From positions 1 to 37,981 of IMG/VR virus record IMGVR_UViG_3300022540_000182: 37,981 nucleotides of DNA; one strand, given 5' to 3'. The position numbers and the translations under genes are program-made. This document shows, piece by piece, positions 1 to 6,991 of the stretch; position 1 is the first letter of the stretch, and each line of letters starts with the position of its first letter. Below the pieces are notes generated by a model, which was given only the letters and a program-made list of their open reading frames with translations, was not told where the DNA came from and made no database searches. This stretch comes from a virus.

Positions 1-301
1 TAGAGGGTTTTAAATATGGGCCCTTTATTCCAAACTCTTGTTTTTCTGCATAATCCAAAGGCGACCCTACTTGAATATTTTTATCAGACTTGTTTACTTT
101 AAAATTCATCGACCTTCTTAACGCCCCAGTATCGACTATGTGCCTTGTAGTTATTTCTTGTGTAACTAAGCTCCTCCATTTCTCTCCTATTGCTAATAAC
201 ATCAGTCCTACTTTCCTCTTCATTTCTGTTTTTACGATTGGTGCATTATTTTCTATTCTTATATTAAAGTTCTGACCCGTTATATTACTTCTTCTCGGCA
301 T
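1..301 (-). CDS. HK97 gp10-like head-tail connector, partial at window edge
   Basis: An ATG at 301 follows a GGAGG ribosome site at about 311-315. The frame stays open to base 1, giving 100 codons. The protein has the signature of the HK97 gp10 family of neck proteins: a VDTGALRRSM segment, then VGSPLDYAEKQEFG and a PYLKPS end. Members of this family act in head-tail joining. The gene follows the Mu F-like minor head gene by 15 bases. If the window is circular, the next bases (37981 leftward) give Ile and then TAA, for a 101-residue protein. That would be short for the family, which usually has more residues after the P-F-L-R-P motif. Its place before the scaffold gene, rather than after the connectors, is unusual. 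Confidence 0.75.
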   Translation of the reverse strand, partial: MPRRSNITGQNFNIRIENNAPIVKTEMKRKVGLMLLAIGEKWRSLVTQEITTRHIVDTGALRRSMNFKVNKSDKNIQVGSPLDYAEKQEFGIKGPYLKPS

Positions 302-316
302 TTTTATTAAACCTCC

Positions 317-1213
317 TTATTTGTTTTTCCATTCTTGGTAGCTCATATTTTTAAGCTTTTCATCTAGTTCTAATTCGGTAATACCTTTTTTAATTCCTAT
401 AAATTCTACCACATGAGTACACCTACAATTAATCACGTCACTAGCACTTCCATATGGGTCTCCTGGGTATCTTAATCCGTTACTAAATAATTCATCAAGG
501 CCAACTATTTCGCCTTGTAAAGCTCGGTGCGATGCCCTAGTTCTTTTATCAATAGTGCTGATCCATTTCTTTTTTAGTTTCAGTCCTTTATCTTCACCAT
601 GTTTAAATGCTTTAAGCCTTCCGCTGTTTTCTATTCTATTACTCTCTGTCCTGGCAATTCTAATACTACCAAAGTTGTTCTTATCTGTTACCTTATCAAT
701 TTTATCAGCTATATCCTTGATTGTACCACCTTTTAATATTTCAATGGTTAATTGCCTACGCAAATCAGATTGTATCGCTGATAGGTCTTTAGCACCCAAA
801 TAAGCCATCTTCGTAAACACTGGCGTAGTTTCTTTCAATAGTTCTGCTATTGCTTCACGATTATAAAGCGTAAAGTCTAAATTAAACCCTGTTATATTTT
901 CCAGTGAATAAGCCCCCCAATTGTAATTATCTACGAATATATCTATTAATTTATCATCAATTATACCTAAAGAAACCTTGTTTTTATTCTTAATAACATA
1001 AGACATTTTATTAATTAATTTGTTAAGTCTATTCCTTTTTCTTGATTCTGCAAGTCGTCTTCTCTTATCCTTCATATTTAATATTTTATTCCAATCAAGG
1101 CTATTATTTAGTTCCTTTTGCAGTTCTTTTTTAGCTTGGGAGTATAATATATTTATTTCATTCTCTAACTTTTCTATGGCCTTATCCGTATTTCTGTGGG
1201 CTATATCATTCAT
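317..1213 (-). CDS. Mu F / SPP1 gp7-like minor head protein
   Basis: This is a 298-residue minor capsid protein. The C-terminal half carries the Phage_Mu_F pattern: ARTESNR (about 187-193), DKRTRASH (222-229), YPGDPYG (249-255) and a closing NCRC (262-265). The N-terminal half is charged and helical (about 10-80). Family members sit at or near the portal and are ejected or needed for DNA entry. A purine-rich site (GAGGATGAGGA) precedes the ATG, and the start overlaps the end of the upstream 58-residue gene by 8 bases, suggesting coupled translation. The position between portal and scaffold is typical. Confidence 0.88.
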   Translation of the reverse strand: MNDIAHRNTDKAIEKLENEINILYSQAKKELQKELNNSLDWNKILNMKDKRRRLAESRKRNRLNKLINKMSYVIKNKNKVSLGIIDDKLIDIFVDNYNWGAYSLENITGFNLDFTLYNREAIAELLKETTPVFTKMAYLGAKDLSAIQSDLRRQLTIEILKGGTIKDIADKIDKVTDKNNFGSIRIARTESNRIENSGRLKAFKHGEDKGLKLKKKWISTIDKRTRASHRALQGEIVGLDELFSNGLRYPGDPYGSASDVINCRCTHVVEFIGIKKGITELELDEKLKNMSYQEWKNK

Positions 1214-1382
1214 TTTTCCTCATCCTCATTTCTAAATTTGTTATATATACTTCTAATGGCCAGGCACCTTGTTCGCCATATATTGTTTCTGCTAGTTTTA
1301 CATCACCATTTAACATTTTAATAATATATGGTAAGCTAGAGCCAGTTATTTCAATATTTCTAACGCACTCAAATATTTTCAT
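1206..1382 (-). CDS. Small phage protein, 58 aa, unknown
   Basis: This short gene starts at ATG 1382 after a GAGGTG site and ends with TGA at 1206-1208, inside the start of the Mu F-like gene. The product begins MKIFECVRNIEITGSSLPYI and continues with a LNGDVKLAETIYG segment, so it is a small soluble protein of mixed charge. It shows no motif that I recognise. Its own promoter (-10 at 1400-1405) lies directly upstream, and the 8-base overlap with the next gene suggests coupling. Short genes at this point are common in Clostridium phage head operons. Confidence 0.75.
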   Translation of the reverse strand: MKIFECVRNIEITGSSLPYIIKMLNGDVKLAETIYGEQGAWPLEVYITNLEMRMRKNE

Positions 1383-1399
1383 AATATCACCTCAATTAA

Positions 1400-1408
1400 A
1401 TTATAACA
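1400..1408 (-). promoter_or_regulatory. Extended -10 promoter for the minor head operon
   Basis: On the minus strand the sequence is TGTTATAAT, a perfect -10 with a TG extension. No good -35 is visible, and the position where one would fall lies in the loop of the hairpin at 1416-1435. It sits about 18 bases upstream of the ATG at 1382. Confidence 0.6.
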
Positions 1409-1409
1409 T

Positions 1410-1435
1410 AAAAAAGACTAGAAATTAATCTAGTC
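1410..1435 (-). terminator. Rho-independent terminator after the 139-aa gene
   Basis: The arms gactag (1416-1421) and ctagtc (1430-1435) flank an 8-base loop. On the minus strand they are followed by TTTTTT. The terminator ends the 1451-1870 gene and abuts the next promoter. The CTAGTCTTTTTTAT string recurs at two other junctions (near 7730 and 23410). Confidence 0.75.
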
Positions 1436-1450
1436 CCAATATACTATATT

Positions 1451-1870
1451 TTATATATCCTCTGCTATTTTACAAGCTACTTGCCATAGTGCCTGTAATA
1501 AGCTGTGATTGTCTAGTTTAACCGAATATCCTCCTATATATTTTCCGTTTAATATATAGTCAACGTCTAAATACACACCTCTTTTGTTCCAAATATATCC
1601 TTTATCTTCTATGAAATTAATTAGTTGATGCATCTGTAAAAGTGGAAAAGGCTCTAATTTATTTTCTACAGCAGTTGTTCCAGCATTGACAAAATTTGCA
1701 TTCAAACTGAAAATATAAAAATTTGTTGTATCTACAATAATATCTATTTCGTCATTTATCTTTTTAGTTGTGAATATGTCCCCGAATCGTGGCTTCCACC
1801 AATCTAAAAATGTCTTCTGAACTTTATCGTTCTGTTTTAAAAACTGTTCTGCTATTATAAAATTATTCAT
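1451..1870 (-). CDS. Hypothetical phage protein, 139 aa
   Basis: A 139-residue soluble protein with aromatic residues spread through it (FLDWWKPRFGDIF near the N-terminus, YIWNKRGVYLDVDYI near 92-106). I do not recognise a family. It starts at ATG 1870, overlapping the preceding gene by 8 bases, and is the last gene before a terminator at 1410-1435. It therefore belongs to the short operon that begins at the promoter near 2802. Its place between portal and minor head genes suggests a head-linked or accessory role, but nothing in the sequence proves that. Confidence 0.7.
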   Translation of the reverse strand: MNNFIIAEQFLKQNDKVQKTFLDWWKPRFGDIFTTKKINDEIDIIVDTTNFYIFSLNANFVNAGTTAVENKLEPFPLLQMHQLINFIEDKGYIWNKRGVYLDVDYILNGKYIGGYSVKLDNHSLLQALWQVACKIAEDI

Positions 1871-2078
1871 TACTTAACCTACTTTCTAATTGCTTTTTTA
1901 TTTCTTCTTTTATAAACTGTTTAATTTCTGCTTTTTTATTTTCTTCAATTGTAAGTTTTAAATCAAATTCAATTTTGTCTTTTAGCGCTTCATCACTAAT
2001 TATTCTTTCTTCTTCTAAAATGTCTTCACGTTCTAAGAATTTAAACCCTTTATATCCATACCCATGTTCAAAATTCAT
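1863..2078 (-). CDS. Hypothetical small charged protein, 71 aa
   Basis: A 71-residue, highly charged protein. After a short aromatic start (MNFEHGYGYKGFKFLE) it is rich in Glu and Lys and probably mostly helical, with EENKKAEIKQFIKEEIKKQL in the C-terminal half. No family is recognised. A GTAAGGAGGAC site lies just upstream of ATG 2078. The 3' end overlaps the 139-residue gene by 8 bases. The gene upstream (2190-2465) is separated from it by a duplicated patch described separately. Confidence 0.65.
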   Translation of the reverse strand: MNFEHGYGYKGFKFLEREDILEEERIISDEALKDKIEFDLKLTIEENKKAEIKQFIKEEIKKQLESRLSNE

Positions 2079-2140
2079 TATTCAATGTCCTCCTTACCCC
2101 TTTCAATTTTCTCTTTAATAGCTACTAATTAAAGCAGCTT

Positions 2141-2184
2141 TAAAATTAACATATTCCATTTGCTTAATCCCTTCCACTATTATT
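2141..2184 (-). repeat. Partial duplication of a gene junction (second copy 2447-2490)
   Basis: Bases 2141-2184 match 2447-2490 at 39 of 44 positions. The second copy spans the end of the AbrB-like gene and the first codons of the 91-residue gene, including its ribosome site. The first copy therefore looks like a leftover gene start: it encodes MEYVNFKAALISSY and then stops. This suggests a past tandem duplication that was mostly deleted, or a translated leader. Confidence 0.7.
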
Positions 2185-2189
2185 ATTTT

Positions 2190-2465
2190 TTATATGCAAG
2201 TTTCTTTGAAATATATTTCTCCGAATTTATTTGTAAGTAATTTCTTTCTTTTAAATCTTATATTTATTTCAAACATTTCAAACATTAAAACCATATTTTT
2301 CTTATAAATTCTAAAGTTCTTGGTTTCTCTTAGCACTTTTATTTTTTTATCAAAAGCTATTTCTGCTTTTATTCTAAATTTTTCTTTAGGAACTAATTCA
2401 TAAATACTATCTCTAAATGTTAATATAAGTATTCCGTTTCGTTTATTAAAATTAACATATTCCAT
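2190..2465 (-). CDS. Hypothetical basic protein, 91 aa
   Basis: A 91-residue Lys-rich protein starting MEYVNFNKRNGILILTFRDS. It has alternating hydrophobic and charged stretches that suggest a small beta-rich fold. No family is recognised. Its ATG follows the stop codon of the AbrB-like gene with no gap, and the ribosome site GGAAGGGG lies within that upstream gene. This points to tight co-translation and a possible functional link between the two. The start region is duplicated downstream at 2141-2184. Confidence 0.65.
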   Translation of the reverse strand: MEYVNFNKRNGILILTFRDSIYELVPKEKFRIKAEIAFDKKIKVLRETKNFRIYKKNMVLMFEMFEINIRFKRKKLLTNKFGEIYFKETCI

Positions 2466-2636
2466 TTATTCAGCCCCTTCCACTATTATTCTTTTCTTGC
2501 CCTCTATTTCTTCTACACAACAATAAACTTTGCCACCTTGCTTTATTCCTAACTCTCTCAATTGCTTAGTTAATGTTATATAAAGCGAATATCCTCCAGT
2601 TACTTGTATATTTGTGAAGCTTTGATTACTAATCAT
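2466..2636 (-). CDS. AbrB/SpoVT-like swapped-hairpin protein, 56 aa
   Basis: The gene runs from ATG 2636 (site GGAAGGTG) to TAA 2466-2468. The product has a pattern resembling the AbrB/MazE swapped-hairpin fold: VTGGYSLYITLTKQLRELGI, then KQGGKVYCCVEE and a beta strand KKRIIVEG. Proteins of this fold bind DNA as dimers and act as transition-state regulators or antitoxins. No toxin gene was identified next to it, although the unknown 91-residue product follows directly. The assignment rests on pattern only, with moderate confidence. Confidence 0.6.
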   Translation of the reverse strand: MISNQSFTNIQVTGGYSLYITLTKQLRELGIKQGGKVYCCVEEIEGKKRIIVEGAE

Positions 2637-2640
2637 TTAA

Positions 2641-2781
2641 TCACCTTCCAAAGCCGTTTTCCATGATTTCATCAAAATCTCTGTTGTCAAACTCGAAATC
2701 AATTTTTGATGTGTCGATTACGAACATTTCTTTTGTATCATCTGCGTTTAAATAATCTGAATCTTTCATTTCTATATACAT
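2641..2781 (-). CDS. Acidic 46-aa protein, unknown
   Basis: The first gene after the promoter at 2802-2830. It starts at ATG 2781 behind AGAGGCG and ends with TGA at 2641-2643, four bases before the AbrB-like ATG. The product is strikingly acidic (MKDSDYLNADDT, then IDFEFDNRDFDEIMENG). Small acidic phage proteins are sometimes DNA mimics or inhibitors, but nothing here identifies one. The strong promoter directly upstream supports real expression. Confidence 0.65.
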   Translation of the reverse strand: MYIEMKDSDYLNADDTKEMFVIDTSKIDFEFDNRDFDEIMENGFGR

Positions 2782-2801
2782 TCAATCGCCTCTTTACCTA
2801 T

Positions 2802-2830
2802 ATTATACTACTTATTAATACGTATTGCAA
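2802..2830 (-). promoter_or_regulatory. Sigma-A type promoter with palindromic spacer
   Basis: On the minus strand, TTGCAA (2825-2830), 17 bases, then TATAAT (2802-2807). The spacer and the edge of the -35 contain the perfect palindrome AATACGTATT (2817-2826), a possible repressor site. The promoter lies between the portal terminator and the small-gene operon. Confidence 0.75.
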
Positions 2831-2858
2831 CAATAAAAAAGAAGGTTTTATCCTTCTT
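2831..2858 (-). terminator. Terminator overlapping the portal stop codon
   Basis: On the minus strand, AAGAAGG, a loop holding the portal stop codon, CCTTCTT and then TTTTATT. The 7-bp stem lies at 2839-2845 and 2852-2858. It should end the terminase-portal transcript just before the next promoter. Confidence 0.7.
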
Positions 2859-4197
2859 CTGGAATTTCTATTCTATTAACGCTTTGTTCTTCTGTTTCTT
2901 CTATAATCTTATCTATTTCGTCGTTAGCAATCATAGGGTTTAACTCCAACGCTTTACGTTGGCTAATATCTTCCCTAAACAATACTATGTTACCAATTAT
3001 CTCACTTTCATTTACTAGCGTACTCCTGGTGAATTTAATGCTATATTCTGTTGTATCATTACTAAACTCTTTATATAAAGTGATTATTCCATCTATAAAA
3101 TCTTTACAGTTCCACTCAAACTCATTTGTCTTCAAATCTAAATTTGTAAACATTGCTTTTATATCTAAGTTAGTTATGTTTCCACCGTTTATCTTTTCTG
3201 TATCTATCGCCATTGCGCCCTCGTATATATCTTTCCTAAGTATAGATAAGGCTTTTTCTCTAGCCTGCCATGGTATTTCTACTGTATGAGGTGTTGCATC
3301 TCCTTCACCTTGTACTTTTACAGATTTATAAAACTTTAAGTCCTTGATGAATTGGTCTAAGTCCTGTCCACCGTAGTTTTTTATGACCCAATAAACATCT
3401 TGCATATCTTCAAGGTTGTTCCCAAAATCGGATTGAATTATATCGTAAAGGTCTATTTTGTTTTTTAATCCTGTTACTAAATCGCCTCTATGATTGTCTT
3501 TAACGTAAAGAGGGACTATAGGCAACATAGACCAATTACTTTCGCCTATGATAGTTTCTTCCAGCACATCTTTACCTCTTGTAATTATATAAGCCGTCTT
3601 ATCTTCTAATAGTTCTACTTTGTTATCTTTTATCTTATACTTACTTTTGCCAGTTTCTTCATATAGTTCAACGTAAAGCGGCTTAGAACTGTCTATTTGC
3701 CAAAACCTTATACCTACTCTTAATACGCCGTTTGATTCATCTAGTAGTGGAATGAACTCTATGCCTTTCCATATATCAACATCAAATTTTCCTTTTGAAT
3801 CTAGGAAGCAATATGCCCAACTAACACCCGCAATATGTGCGGATATTCCAGCACGTTGTACTTTTATCTCAAAGTTTTTGCCTAAGTTATCTTTTATCTT
3901 GTTTTCATCTCCTAAATCAATTCCACCACCCAATAAAAAATTGTTAGCTTGCTTTATTATAACAGGGAAAAACCCGCTTGGTATCTGATTATTAGCCTTT
4001 GTTATATCGTCTACAACTGTCATATTAACACCAATAAAAGTCTTTCTTCTGCCTAATATCGTTGTATTTTCTTCTTCATAATATGCCCGTGCATCTATTG
4101 CATTAAGATACATTTTACTAGCTTTAAATTCTTGTATAGCTTTAATTATAAAATTTTGTTTATTTGTTGTTGCTTTAAAATCTTGATATGTTAACAT
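2848..4197 (-). CDS. Portal protein (SPP1 gp6-like)
   Basis: A 449-residue protein of the SPP1 gp6-like portal family, which forms the dodecameric DNA-entry ring of the capsid vertex. Supporting features are its length, its place 4 bases after the large terminase gene, and family-like segments: YLNAIDARAYYEEENTTILG near the start, IKQANNFLLGGGI near 85, LYDIIQSDFGNNLEDMQD near 255, and a helix-rich region with INGGNITNLDIKAMFTNLDL near 350, which fits the tunnel-loop and crown part. The C-terminus is acidic (about 425-449). It starts at ATG 4197 after GGGGGTGG. Confidence 0.9.
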   Translation of the reverse strand: MLTYQDFKATTNKQNFIIKAIQEFKASKMYLNAIDARAYYEEENTTILGRRKTFIGVNMTVVDDITKANNQIPSGFFPVIIKQANNFLLGGGIDLGDENKIKDNLGKNFEIKVQRAGISAHIAGVSWAYCFLDSKGKFDVDIWKGIEFIPLLDESNGVLRVGIRFWQIDSSKPLYVELYEETGKSKYKIKDNKVELLEDKTAYIITRGKDVLEETIIGESNWSMLPIVPLYVKDNHRGDLVTGLKNKIDLYDIIQSDFGNNLEDMQDVYWVIKNYGGQDLDQFIKDLKFYKSVKVQGEGDATPHTVEIPWQAREKALSILRKDIYEGAMAIDTEKINGGNITNLDIKAMFTNLDLKTNEFEWNCKDFIDGIITLYKEFSNDTTEYSIKFTRSTLVNESEIIGNIVLFREDISQRKALELNPMIANDEIDKIIEETEEQSVNRIEIPEEG

Positions 4198-4201
4198 ATC
4201 A

Positions 4202-5440
4202 TTACCACCCCCATTTATTCTGTTTCATTACATCTTCTAAAGCGTATCTAGTACAATCTATAAAGTGGTTATCACGGTCGGGATATCTGCTTATAAATTG
4301 ACCATTTTTATTCATATCATATTCATATCCCACAAATTCCCTTGATGCGTTGGGTGTTCTTTGTTTGTCGATTATTATTTCATCAAGTTTTTGTAGCCAC
4401 TTCATACCATGGCCGATACTGTCGGGTCCTTTCTTCGCACCGCATATATTCAGCCCTAATATTCTTAACTCATTAATTGTCCTCGGCTCAGCTCCATCTG
4501 CTGTTATTATTTCATTTGTTATCCCTTTAACTCTTATTTTATTATATAAATCTTTATTGCTTAATCCCGATGAATATATTTCGTCTAATATATATAGTTT
4601 ATTATTATGCAAATAGAATTTTCCAAAACTATTAGGATCTATTGTAAACCCAAAGTCATTGCCATAATAAAAACTATCCATTATTTTAATTTCTTCATCT
4701 GTAATAGTTCTAACAGTTACATTATCAAATACACTTCCACCCGTTCCTGTTACTTCTCCCAGGTACTCATGGTTATATGCTTTTTCATTCTTTTCTTTTA
4801 AGTGTTCTGCTTCAATGAAGAATAATTCGCCTAGCCATTCCCTTGGTACTCCATCTAAATAAGTTGAACTATAACATTTTCTATTCTCTTGTTCAACTGT
4901 CATTTCTTCATTGACCCAGTTGTTTTTACTTTTAGGCGGATTATATGCCATTAAACACCAAAACTTATTACCGCCCCTTAATAGTGATTGATTAAGGCTT
5001 CTTATTTCCTCCATTCCGCTGAACTGGTCCAGTTCTTCATAAAAAACTATAGCAGCATATCCAACTTCGAATTTAATAGACTTGATTTTAATAGGGTCAT
5101 CACAGCCCCTAAATATTATCTTTTGTCCAGTGGCTATCAATGTTATTTCCATTGGGCTTACTGTAGCTTTAAATAAATGTTTTATTCCTAATTCTTGTAA
5201 AGCCCATAACATTCCATTATAAACAGAACCTCTTAATGTCGCAGCGACTTTCCTTAAAATTACTGCATTATAGTTTTTATCTTTTAACATTAAAATAGGT
5301 GTCATCTTTTCTGCAAAACTGGACTTAGTGCTACCTCTACCGCCTTTTAAAACATAGTGAGTATATTTATGTTCTAACATTTCTTCATAGGCCACCTTGA
5401 AGGATGGAGCCACTTGCTCTGACATTTTTATTATTGCCAT
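4202..5440 (-). CDS. terL: Terminase large subunit
   Basis: A 412-residue packaging motor ATPase and nuclease of the Terminase_3 type. Walker A is GGRGSTKS (33-40) and Walker B is AAIVFYEELD (129-138), with the catalytic Glu following. The C-terminal RNase H-like nuclease shows its acidic residues in GNDFGF (Asp262), ITADGAE (Asp315) and HFIDCTRYALED (Asp395). The start overlaps the small-subunit gene by about 10 bases. The length is slightly short for the family but both domains are complete. This type usually goes with headful or cos packaging by an SPP1-like machinery. Confidence 0.95.
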   Translation of the reverse strand: MAIIKMSEQVAPSFKVAYEEMLEHKYTHYVLKGGRGSTKSSFAEKMTPILMLKDKNYNAVILRKVAATLRGSVYNGMLWALQELGIKHLFKATVSPMEITLIATGQKIIFRGCDDPIKIKSIKFEVGYAAIVFYEELDQFSGMEEIRSLNQSLLRGGNKFWCLMAYNPPKSKNNWVNEEMTVEQENRKCYSSTYLDGVPREWLGELFFIEAEHLKEKNEKAYNHEYLGEVTGTGGSVFDNVTVRTITDEEIKIMDSFYYGNDFGFTIDPNSFGKFYLHNNKLYILDEIYSSGLSNKDLYNKIRVKGITNEIITADGAEPRTINELRILGLNICGAKKGPDSIGHGMKWLQKLDEIIIDKQRTPNASREFVGYEYDMNKNGQFISRYPDRDNHFIDCTRYALEDVMKQNKWGW

Positions 5441-5871
5441 TTTACTATCAACTCTTTTTTCTCAGTATTATCTATCGGTTTGTCAATTCCATATCGTTTA
5501 GCTAACATTTCAGCTGCTTTGTTTCTATCCTTTATTTCTGCTTTAATTTCTAAAAATTCGCGTTCTCCTGTTTCGTTTGACGATATAACTGTATTAGTTT
5601 CTTTTCCCCTTAATACATTTGTAAGATATTTCATCACTTCTGTAGCATCTGCAATAGTCTTTTTTTCTGCCTTTTTGACTACCTTGCTGTTTATTTCATT
5701 AAACCTTGCTCGCACCTTGCTGTCTTTAAACAATCTGCTTGCGGCTTCGTCTATAGTCTTATTTGCCATATTTTTAGTTGAATAACCCGCCTGTTTATAT
5801 GCTTCGCGTTGGCTTAACTGTTTCATTAAGCCACTTACAAACTTTTCACGTTTTGCCGTTAGGTTCTGCAT
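5431..5871 (-). CDS. terS: Terminase small subunit
   Basis: The product (146 residues from ATG 5871) starts MQNLTAKREKFVSGLMKQ and continues SQREAYKQAGYSTKNMANKT. This is the N-terminal helix-turn-helix of Terminase_2 small subunits, which recognise the packaging site. The frame is open further up to 5970, but that part runs through a terminator and promoter. The GGAGGTGG site at about 5877-5884 decides for the internal ATG. The C-terminal half is helical and charged, which fits oligomerisation. It overlaps the large-subunit gene by 10 bases. Confidence 0.9.
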   Translation of the reverse strand: MQNLTAKREKFVSGLMKQLSQREAYKQAGYSTKNMANKTIDEAASRLFKDSKVRARFNEINSKVVKKAEKKTIADATEVMKYLTNVLRGKETNTVISSNETGEREFLEIKAEIKDRNKAAEMLAKRYGIDKPIDNTEKKELIVKWQ

Positions 5872-5892
5872 CCGTTCCACCTCCGTTACTTT

Positions 5893-5901
5893 ATTATAGC
5901 A
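5893..5901 (-). promoter_or_regulatory. Extended -10 promoter of the terminase operon
   Basis: On the minus strand, TGCTATAAT lies about 22 bases upstream of the terS ATG. The region that would hold the -35 is the T-run of the upstream terminator, so recognition probably relies on the extended -10. Confidence 0.6.
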
Positions 5902-5913
5902 TTTTTGCTTAAA

Positions 5914-5946
5914 TAAAAAAAGAAGGCTGAAATTAATCAGCCTTTC
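5914..5946 (-). terminator. Terminator after the zinc-ribbon gene
   Basis: An 8-bp stem (AAGGCTGA at 5923-5930, TCAGCCTT at 5937-5944) is followed on the minus strand by CTTTTTTTATTT. It ends the 5952-6815 unit directly before the terminase promoter. Confidence 0.8.
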
Positions 5947-5951
5947 TAAAT

Positions 5952-6815
5952 TTAATCTAATACATACCATGTTCCGTTTAATATCTCTGCGGCTGTTACT
6001 GCATCTCCAAATTCGTTAATCATTCCGTTAATATTAAAGCAATATCTTCTTTCAGTTCCTAAATATTTATTTTCTATTGTTTTATATTCTGTACGATATA
6101 TCTTAACAGCTTCTATAAATCCAACTTCTCTTTCTTTCCTTTTAAGCTTGAATATTGCATCTCTAATGTAAGTTCTTGGGCAACCATCGGTTACCAATTC
6201 TAGCGTTGAATTTTCGCCCATATTTATATTTTTAATGGCTAAATCACTATCAGTACAATAATATTCTTCCCCAATTTTAATTTTTGCCACAACTTCCTTA
6301 AAACTATATTCCTTATCATAATCAATTTTATTTTCTATGGGGTTATAATCATTCCCAACGTATTCTTCTAAACATTTACAGCTGCAAAATTCTCCAGCAC
6401 CATTTTTATTTATAGTTTTCCCACAATTTGCACATTTCATGTTTTCATCTTCTCCTTTAAATTCAATATCTTTTACAGCATTTTCCCAGCACATTTTGCA
6501 CCCACTTTCTTTAACGGGAATCCCAGTACAATTATTCTTAATTCCAATTGCTGACGGGCAAAGATTCTCATTATAAAAATATTTTTGGATAAATTCTTCT
6601 CTAGTCATTTCCTTGGCAATTTCTTTTATACCCATACTTTTATCCTCCATAATTTTAAAATGATTATTAAATAAAACTTTATCCAAAAATAAAACGTTTT
6701 GATGGTTTTCAACGGTATATCCATATATAACACCATTTGTAGCATAATCTCTTTGTATTTCTATGGTTTCTCCTTGCTTTATATTTCCATATCTTTTTAT
6801 ACATTCAGCTTTCAT
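5952..6815 (-). CDS. Zinc-ribbon-rich protein, 287 aa, unknown
   Basis: A 287-residue protein that I do not recognise. Residues 1-50 look like a small beta barrel (GNIKQGETIEIQRDYATNGV). A Cys-rich stretch near 85-115 includes CKMC, and CANCGK followed by CSCKC near 130-150 resembles a zinc ribbon. The C-terminal 130 residues hold a charged alpha/beta region (KEYSFKEVVAKIKIGEEYYC and later). Its ATG overlaps the stop of the preceding small frame (ATGA at 6812-6815), so a coupled upstream gene exists. It lies between the regulatory BRO gene and the terminase operon, the early/late boundary, so a role in gene control is possible but unproven. Confidence 0.6.
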   Translation of the reverse strand: MKAECIKRYGNIKQGETIEIQRDYATNGVIYGYTVENHQNVLFLDKVLFNNHFKIMEDKSMGIKEIAKEMTREEFIQKYFYNENLCPSAIGIKNNCTGIPVKESGCKMCWENAVKDIEFKGEDENMKCANCGKTINKNGAGEFCSCKCLEEYVGNDYNPIENKIDYDKEYSFKEVVAKIKIGEEYYCTDSDLAIKNINMGENSTLELVTDGCPRTYIRDAIFKLKRKEREVGFIEAVKIYRTEYKTIENKYLGTERRYCFNINGMINEFGDAVTAAEILNGTWYVLD

Positions 6816-6945
6816 TGTTTATCCTCACTTTCTGTTAAAAAAATTTCACTAGCATTGTACAATTTCCTAAAATGCATATCATGCATAATTGAATTTGTTA
6901 ATTTAATTGTTTGATTTTCGTTATATATAATTGTTTTCTTTTCAT
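6812..6945 (-). CDS. Small gene with apparent frameshift near its start
   Basis: A strong AAGGAGG site precedes ATG 6945, but that frame stops after 15 codons (MKRKQLYITKIKQLN). The -1 frame is open from just before the ATG to a TGA at 6812-6814 that overlaps the next ATG. It reads KKTIIYNENQTIKLTNS and then MHDMHFRKLYNASEIFLTES. The coupled ATGA end and protein-like sequence suggest that this frame is the real gene. Either one A is missing in the A-rich start (AAAAGAAAAC), ribosomes shift there, or translation begins at the internal ATG for a 24-residue product. Confidence 0.45.
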
Positions 6946-6991
6946 TCTTTTACCTCCTTAATAACTACTGTGTACTGATTTAACCCTAGCC

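Noticed and set aside
90-275. 61-codon plus-strand frame at the left edge
   Set aside because: It is antisense to the gp10-like gene, has no ribosome site and has a composition typical of a shadow frame.
2466-2636. Complete toxin-antitoxin pair with the 91-residue downstream gene
   Set aside because: The upstream protein looks AbrB/MazE-like, but the 91-residue product shows no MazF, PemK or other toxin motif, so only a regulator is called.
5872-5970. N-terminal extension of the small terminase to 5970
   Set aside because: The extra 33 codons read through a terminator stem and the promoter. A GGAGGTGG site supports the internal ATG at 5871.
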